From Epsilonproteobacteria bacterium UBA6211 (GTDB taxonomy: Bacteria; Campylobacterota; Campylobacteria; Campylobacterales; Arcobacteraceae): a DNA stretch of 20,040 bases. The DNA lies in contig DISL01000109.1 of NCBI GenBank assembly GCA_002421845.1, forward strand, positions 1-20,040. The letters are read 5' to 3'. The position numbers were made by a program, and so were the translations under genes. The notes under the pieces are model-generated. The model did not search any database. It saw only the letters and a program-made list of their open reading frames with translations, and was not told the DNA's origin. Positions 16,199 through 20,040 of the stretch are shown piece after piece. Numbering within the stretch: the stretch's first letter is position 1; every line of letters starts with the position of its first letter.

Positions 16199-17039
16199 AC
16201 TAATTATTACAATTTCAGATGCAAGGGGGACTAAGTCTTATACGGTTTCAAAGCTAGTTAAAAAGATTTTAGTTTGGCTTTTATTGATTGTTGTATTAGT
16301 AGCTACTTTGAGTATGATTGTTATCCCTTTTTTAGGGCAACAACTCTATAAGCTCAATGTTGAAAATCAGACATATTCTCAAGAACTTGAAGATAAAACT
16401 CAGGATTTAGAGCTTTTAGATAGTAAGTTACAAGAGATTGAGAGTCAAATGAGTATAGTTCTTGATGCAAACCAATCTCCTATAGAAAGGGCAAAAGTTG
16501 CAGCTATAACCATGTCAAATAGGACATATATGCTCAAAGTTATGCCTAGCGGTTCTCCGTTAAAAGAGACTTTTGTAACATCATCATTCGGTTATAGAAT
16601 ACATCCAACACTAAAGGTTAGACAGTTTCATAGGGGAATTGATTTCAGGGCAAGTACCGGAACGCCGGTGTATTCGACGGCAGACGGTATTGTTGTAGAA
16701 GCCAACAACACCATAGGGGGACCATTTGGTAGAGTTCTGACTATTATGCACAACTATGGATTTGAAACGGTTTATGGTCATCTAAGTAAAATTAATGTTA
16801 AAATAGGGCAAGTGGTTTCTAAAGGTGATTTAATAGCCTTGAGCGGTAATACCGGTAGAAGTTCTGGACCACATTTACATTATGAAGTGAAGTTTGCCGG
16901 TCAAAGGCTAAATCCAGCCCATTTTGTAAGTTGGGATATGGGTAAATATGAAAATGTATTTGAACAAGAAAGGAGTGTGCCTTGGGACTATTTGATAAAT
17001 TTAATAGAGACTCAAAACAAAATTATAGCGCAACAATAA
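16188..17039 (+). CDS. M23 family peptidoglycan endopeptidase (Csd1/Csd2-type)
   Basis: A 283-residue membrane-anchored peptidase: cytoplasmic N-terminal stretch, one membrane helix at about 24-48, coiled coil about 55-95, then an M23 LytM domain. The zinc ligands are complete: HRGIDF (H148, D152) and HLHYE (second His near 230), plus YGHLS. H. pylori Csd1 and Csd2 are related D,D-endopeptidases that relax crosslinks to set helical shape and lie beside ccmA in the same neighbourhood. Only one such gene is present here, so I give no symbol. GAGGAG lies 13 bases before the ATG, rather far. The 3' end overlaps the bactofilin gene by 58 bases. Confidence 0.92.
   Translation: MRNRLIITISDARGTKSYTVSKLVKKILVWLLLIVVLVATLSMIVIPFLGQQLYKLNVENQTYSQELEDKTQDLELLDSKLQEIESQMSIVLDANQSPIERAKVAAITMSNRTYMLKVMPSGSPLKETFVTSSFGYRIHPTLKVRQFHRGIDFRASTGTPVYSTADGIVVEANNTIGGPFGRVLTIMHNYGFETVYGHLSKINVKIGQVVSKGDLIALSGNTGRSSGPHLHYEVKFAGQRLNPAHFVSWDMGKYENVFEQERSVPWDYLINLIETQNKIIAQQ
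16969..16975 (+). promoter_or_regulatory. Strong ribosome binding site that fixes the bactofilin TTG start
   Basis: AAAGGAG lies 6 bases before TTG at 16982, inside the M23 coding sequence. It is one of the best ribosome sites in the window and supports a non-ATG start that gives the family-like N terminus MGLFDKF. Confidence 0.75.
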
Positions 17040-17410
17040 TTGCAAGTGATAGTTTTGTAATTGGGGGTATTGATACAAACGGTGATGTTGTAATCAATGG
17101 TAAGTTTGAAGGTGTTATAGTATCAAAAGAGACGGTTACTATAGGTGAAACCGGTGAGGTATTCGGTGAAGTAAAAGCTGATACCGTTCTTGTTTGCGGT
17201 CTTTTAGACGGTATGGTAGATGCTACTCACGTACATATTATGGCATCGGGAAAGATTATGGGCAAACTTACATATTCACATTTGACGGTTGAAGAGAGTG
17301 GTTTTTTTGACGGTGAGGTGAAAGTAAAAAATGCATCATTCAAAAGTAGATACGGTGAGATTAAGCATAAATTCAATTTTTTATCACAAGGTAATTCAAA
17401 AAGTTCATAA
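16982..17410 (+). CDS. ccmA: Bactofilin, CcmA-type cell-shape protein
   Basis: A 142-residue bactofilin. The core (about residues 17-120) is the right-handed beta-helix repeat pattern, with recurring GEVFGEV, GLLDGMV, GKIMGKL and GFFDGEV turns, flanked by short flexible tails. Bactofilins polymerise without nucleotide and localise cell-wall enzymes. H. pylori CcmA works with Csd peptidases to make the cell helical, and the adjacent M23 gene here fits that partnership. The start is TTG in the last 58 bases of the peptidase gene, supported by the ribosome site at 16969-16975. Its N terminus resembles H. pylori CcmA (MAIFDNN). Very likely co-expressed with the peptidase. Confidence 0.93.
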   Translation: MGLFDKFNRDSKQNYSATIIASDSFVIGGIDTNGDVVINGKFEGVIVSKETVTIGETGEVFGEVKADTVLVCGLLDGMVDATHVHIMASGKIMGKLTYSHLTVEESGFFDGEVKVKNASFKSRYGEIKHKFNFLSQGNSKSS

Positions 17411-17413
17411 TAT

Positions 17414-19366
17414 ATGAGTAGTGATTTAAAACAAAAACTAGAAATCTTATATGCTCAAAAAGATGAAATTGAACAAGAGATAAAGAAAATAGAATTTACT
17501 TTGTCTCAGAATTTATCAACAGATGATAAAATAGAGATTTTTTACGAAACTTTTTTAAAACCCTACAACTCAAATATATCAAAAGGAGATATTAAAAATC
17601 ACCTTTTGGGACACTCTAAAATTATATATGATGAATCTATAGCTTCTAAATACTCTTATGTTATGTTTTGTGTGGATAAAATAGATTTAACGAAAATTCA
17701 AACACTTCTTTTACAAAAATCGATTATAGTTCACTATGAATATCCCACTGATACAAAAGTAAATTGTTGGTGTTTTTTTGAGTATGAGTACGATTTAAGT
17801 ATGTATGAGAGGATAAAATACTCATTACAAAAAATTTTTGCAAATATTAAAGTGGAGTTTTTCAAAAAATACTCTTTTGCTTTAAATTTAAAAGATATTC
17901 AAAACCATAAAAGACTTTTTATAGATACTCTGACCGGTGAACCATATAACCCCCAATGGAATTTCTTAAAGAATATCAAAAAAACAACCCATTATTCTAT
18001 ACTTGGACTTCTTGATAAAAGTATAAATATAGTGCTTGATGAGAATATACATATTCCAAATAATATCAATTTCCAAATATTAAACGAACTAAAAACCTTA
18101 TTGACCTTTGAAAATCCAACCTATCAGACATTACTTAGGCTTAGAAAACCAATATATAATACACCTAAATTTATCAAAAATTTTACACAAACAAAGAGTG
18201 AGTTGGTAATATCAAGAGGCATCAAAGATACTCTTTTAAAAATTCTGAAATTCCACCATCAAGAATATAATATCATTGATAACCGTATTTTTCAAAAACA
18301 AGAGCAATTCAAAGTAAAATTCAAATTAAGACCAAATCAAGAAACAGCTATCGAGCAACTTTGTTCTTATGACTATGGCGTATGTGTTGCACCGCCTGGG
18401 TTTGGCAAAACTTTGATAGGTGCAAAGATGATAGAGCTTAGGAAGTGTAACACTTTGGTACTCGTAAATAAAAATATGTTGCTTGACCAATGGGTACAAA
18501 GACTAAGCGATTATTTCGGAGTATCGGATAAAGAGTTTGGAATCCTTGGAAAAAGTAAAAATACTTTAAATAAAAAATTGGACATAGCAACCATTCAAAG
18601 TATCAAAAACAACGAAGATATTATAAAAGAGTATTCATTTTTGATAATAGACGAGTGTCATCATATCCCTGCATATAGCTTTGAAAGCCTTATTAAACAA
18701 TTTCGTGGTAAATATATTTTAGGTCTTAGTGCAACGCCACACCGCAAAGATGGCTTAGAGCCTTTATTGTTCCATCAAGTAGGGGCAATAGTGTATGAAG
18801 AGAGTCCAAAAGCAAAACACAAAAACCAAATAGTTAAGCTTATAGAGAGTGATTTTGTGACAAACGCTCAAACCTATACGGAGATTTTAGGTGAGCTTAT
18901 CAACGATAAAAAACGAAACGATATCATTATCGAACAAGTAATAGAAAACAAACACAGAAATATCATACTTCTAAGCGATAGGGTAGAGCATATCGAAATC
19001 CTAGAATCTTTGCTTAGCCAAAAGAATATAGATTTTGTTACAATCCATGGTAGCCAAACAAAAAAAGAACAAAATGCAAGTCAAGAGATTTTGACAAAAT
19101 CACCTCTTATATTATCAAGTAGTGCTTATTTTGGAGAGGGTGTTGATTTGGAACATTTAGATACCATTATTTTTGCTACTCCTATCTCATACTACGGCAG
19201 AATCATCCAATATTTAGGACGTGTGGGAAGAGGAAGCGATATTACCGATACCCTTTGCATAGATATATTAGATTCTCACAATCCAATCTTACTTAGCACT
19301 TACAAAAAAAGAAAAGAGGGCTTTATTAAATTAGGGTATAAAATCATTAATATACCGTTAAACTAA
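17414..19366 (+). CDS. Superfamily 2 helicase of the TOTE primase-helicase type with eroded primase-like N terminus
   Basis: A 650-residue protein. The C-terminal half is a DEAD/DEAH helicase: LRPNQ Q-like motif (305-309), Walker A APPGFGKT (326-333), IIDECHHIPAYSFE (411 on), GLSATPHRKDG, EGVDLEHLDT and YLGRVGRGSD. The middle (about 205-300), with ENPTYQTLLRLRKP, LVISRGIKD and LVNKNMLLDQW, matches the helicase part of TOTE conflict-system proteins as I remember them. The N terminus has a coiled coil (1-30), then DIKNHLLG, YVMFCVDKID, CWCFFE and LFIDTLTGEPYNPQWNFL. These sit where the archaeo-eukaryotic primase domain would have its Zn-Cys segment, DxD, GNGGHVWLFF and final segments. The Zn cysteines and catalytic His are missing, so primase activity is doubtful. 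It follows ccmA by 3 bases. Target unknown. Confidence 0.88.
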   Translation: MSSDLKQKLEILYAQKDEIEQEIKKIEFTLSQNLSTDDKIEIFYETFLKPYNSNISKGDIKNHLLGHSKIIYDESIASKYSYVMFCVDKIDLTKIQTLLLQKSIIVHYEYPTDTKVNCWCFFEYEYDLSMYERIKYSLQKIFANIKVEFFKKYSFALNLKDIQNHKRLFIDTLTGEPYNPQWNFLKNIKKTTHYSILGLLDKSINIVLDENIHIPNNINFQILNELKTLLTFENPTYQTLLRLRKPIYNTPKFIKNFTQTKSELVISRGIKDTLLKILKFHHQEYNIIDNRIFQKQEQFKVKFKLRPNQETAIEQLCSYDYGVCVAPPGFGKTLIGAKMIELRKCNTLVLVNKNMLLDQWVQRLSDYFGVSDKEFGILGKSKNTLNKKLDIATIQSIKNNEDIIKEYSFLIIDECHHIPAYSFESLIKQFRGKYILGLSATPHRKDGLEPLLFHQVGAIVYEESPKAKHKNQIVKLIESDFVTNAQTYTEILGELINDKKRNDIIIEQVIENKHRNIILLSDRVEHIEILESLLSQKNIDFVTIHGSQTKKEQNASQEILTKSPLILSSSAYFGEGVDLEHLDTIIFATPISYYGRIIQYLGRVGRGSDITDTLCIDILDSHNPILLSTYKKRKEGFIKLGYKIINIPLN

Positions 19367-19373
19367 AGTTTAA
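19358..19373 (+). other. Small A-T palindrome over the helicase stop codon
   Basis: TTAAACT-AA-AGTTTAA is a perfect 7-bp inverted repeat containing the helicase TAA. It has no G-C stem or T-tract for a normal terminator. It lies about 20 bases upstream of the -10 of the next gene, so it could be an operator or a weak end signal. Speculative. Confidence 0.3.
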
Positions 19374-19391
19374 AAGCAGTTAACCTTACAC

Positions 19392-19400
19392 TGTTATACT
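19392..19400 (+). promoter_or_regulatory. Extended -10 promoter for the Spy-like gene and response regulator
   Basis: TGTTATACT is an extended -10 (TGn followed by TATACT) 30 bases before the ATG at 19431. No good -35 is seen. Two related heptamers, TTACACT (19386-19392) and TTATACT (19394-19400), overlap it. This is the only sizeable gap in the right part of the window (64 bases), and the next gene has its own strong ribosome site, AGGAGA at 19420-19425. Confidence 0.5.
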
Positions 19401-19430
19401 TTCACTATATTAAAAATATAGGAGAAAGAT

Positions 19431-19958
19431 ATGAAAAAATTAGTTACGGCGACGGTTTTAGTTGCAACATTAGGTTTCGGTTCATCGGTATTTGCTTGTA
19501 TGAATCAAGGTTATTCAAAAGGGTGCGGGGATTCACAACCTAAATGCGGTAGTGAAAAAAATATGAGTTGCGGTTCACATCAAAAAGGTGGATGTGATAT
19601 GATGGGCAATAAAAGAGTTATGATGTATGCCATGGATACTATTATGAGTCTTGATTTGTCAAAAGAGCAAGAGTCAAAAATAGATGCAATTATGAAAGAG
19701 CATATGGATGAGGTAAAAGCAAAAACAGATATAGTTTCTGCATTTAGTGCCGATAAGTTTGATAAGAAAAAATTTATGGAAGCTCAAAATACAAGAGAAA
19801 TTATGGTACAATCCAAAGCAGATATGTTAGAAAAAGTATATAAAGTTCTAACAAAAGAGCAAAAAGCAGAGTTAAAAGCAGAGCTTGATGATTTTATAAA
19901 ATATTCAGGTAAAAAAGGTTGCGGTAGCGAAAAGCCAAAAGGTTGCGGGAGTAAATGA
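19431..19958 (+). CDS. Cys/Met-rich periplasmic protein of the Spy/CpxP (LTxxQ) type
   Basis: A 175-residue exported protein. The signal peptide ends near SSVFA-C (residues 18-23); this allows ordinary cleavage, and the adjacent Cys is a poor lipobox. The helical core has the paired Spy-like motifs LDLSKEQESKIDAIMKEH (about 74-91) and LTKEQKAELKAEL. Cysteines cluster outside the core: C23, C32, C39, C47 and C55 at the N side and C164, C172 at the C terminus, in repeated CGS units. The MMYAMDTIM patch adds methionines. Spy/CpxP proteins are periplasmic chaperones or stress sensors, some responding to copper or zinc. The gene is ATGA-coupled to a response regulator, so it may be that system's sensor modulator. 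The metal-binding idea is inference from composition. Confidence 0.8.
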   Translation: MKKLVTATVLVATLGFGSSVFACMNQGYSKGCGDSQPKCGSEKNMSCGSHQKGGCDMMGNKRVMMYAMDTIMSLDLSKEQESKIDAIMKEHMDEVKAKTDIVSAFSADKFDKKKFMEAQNTREIMVQSKADMLEKVYKVLTKEQKAELKAELDDFIKYSGKKGCGSEKPKGCGSK

Positions 19959-20040
19959 TAAATATTGCTATGATAGAAGATGATATGGAGTTGGCAGGGA
20001 TGCTGACTTCATATCTAAAACAGTTTAATATCAATGTTAC
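19955..20040 (+). CDS. Response regulator, N-terminal receiver domain (partial)
   Basis: 28 codons are visible before the right edge. The protein begins MINIAMIEDDMELAGMLTSY, the first beta strand and acidic pair (EDD) of a CheY-like receiver, followed by helix 1. The ATG overlaps the Spy-like stop as ATGA, indicating translational coupling. The layout suggests an OmpR/CpxR-type regulator with its kinase further on, but the output domain cannot be seen. Confidence 0.8.
   Translation, partial: MINIAMIEDDMELAGMLTSYLKQFNINV

Overview
This is AT-rich chromosomal DNA from a member of the Campylobacterota (Epsilonproteobacteria). The main evidence is a conserved gene block, yajC-secD-secF-leuS-lptE-folC-M23 peptidase-bactofilin, with lnt divergent from yajC. 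The same neighbourhood occurs in Campylobacter jejuni and Helicobacter pylori. Protein lengths (short Mfd, short LeuRS, LptE, CcmA-type bactofilin) also fit this phylum. The genus cannot be fixed from the sequence; free-living groups such as Sulfurimonas, Sulfurovum or Arcobacter relatives are plausible. No rRNA, tRNA, CRISPR array or insertion sequence is seen. Coding density is very high, and no gene-free stretch exceeds about 110 bases.

Left part (1-8751, all on the minus strand). Reading from the centre outwards, the genes are lnt, a LuxP-like autoinducer-2 (AI-2) binding protein, a membrane diguanylate cyclase with a LuxQ-like periplasmic domain, mfd, and a flavoprotein that runs off the left edge. 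The luxP and cyclase genes overlap by ATGA and reproduce the luxP-luxQ arrangement of vibrios. The histidine-kinase half of LuxQ is replaced by PAS-GGDEF, so the pair looks like a direct AI-2 to cyclic-di-GMP sensor. The edge flavoprotein carries a linker and then what reads as the start of a PAS domain, suggesting a fused redox sensor.

Middle part (8739-17410, plus strand). A compact run of envelope and housekeeping genes serves Sec translocation (yajC, secD, secF), leucyl-tRNA synthesis (leuS), LPS export (lptE), folate polyglutamylation (folC) and cell shape (M23 peptidase plus bactofilin). Many junctions overlap. Between the small membrane-protein gene after secF and leuS lies an unusual 88-bp palindromic array of degenerate 7-bp units, whose right end reaches the leuS ribosome binding site.

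Right part (17414-20040, plus strand). A superfamily 2 helicase resembles the primase-helicase of TOTE conflict systems, but its N-terminal primase-like region looks eroded. It is followed by a separately promoted Cys/Met-rich Spy/CpxP-like periplasmic protein. That gene is ATGA-coupled to a response regulator cut by the right edge, probably an envelope- or metal-stress two-component locus.

The most notable items are the LuxP/LuxQ-GGDEF module, the eroded TOTE-like helicase, the flavoprotein-PAS fusion and the heptamer palindrome before leuS.
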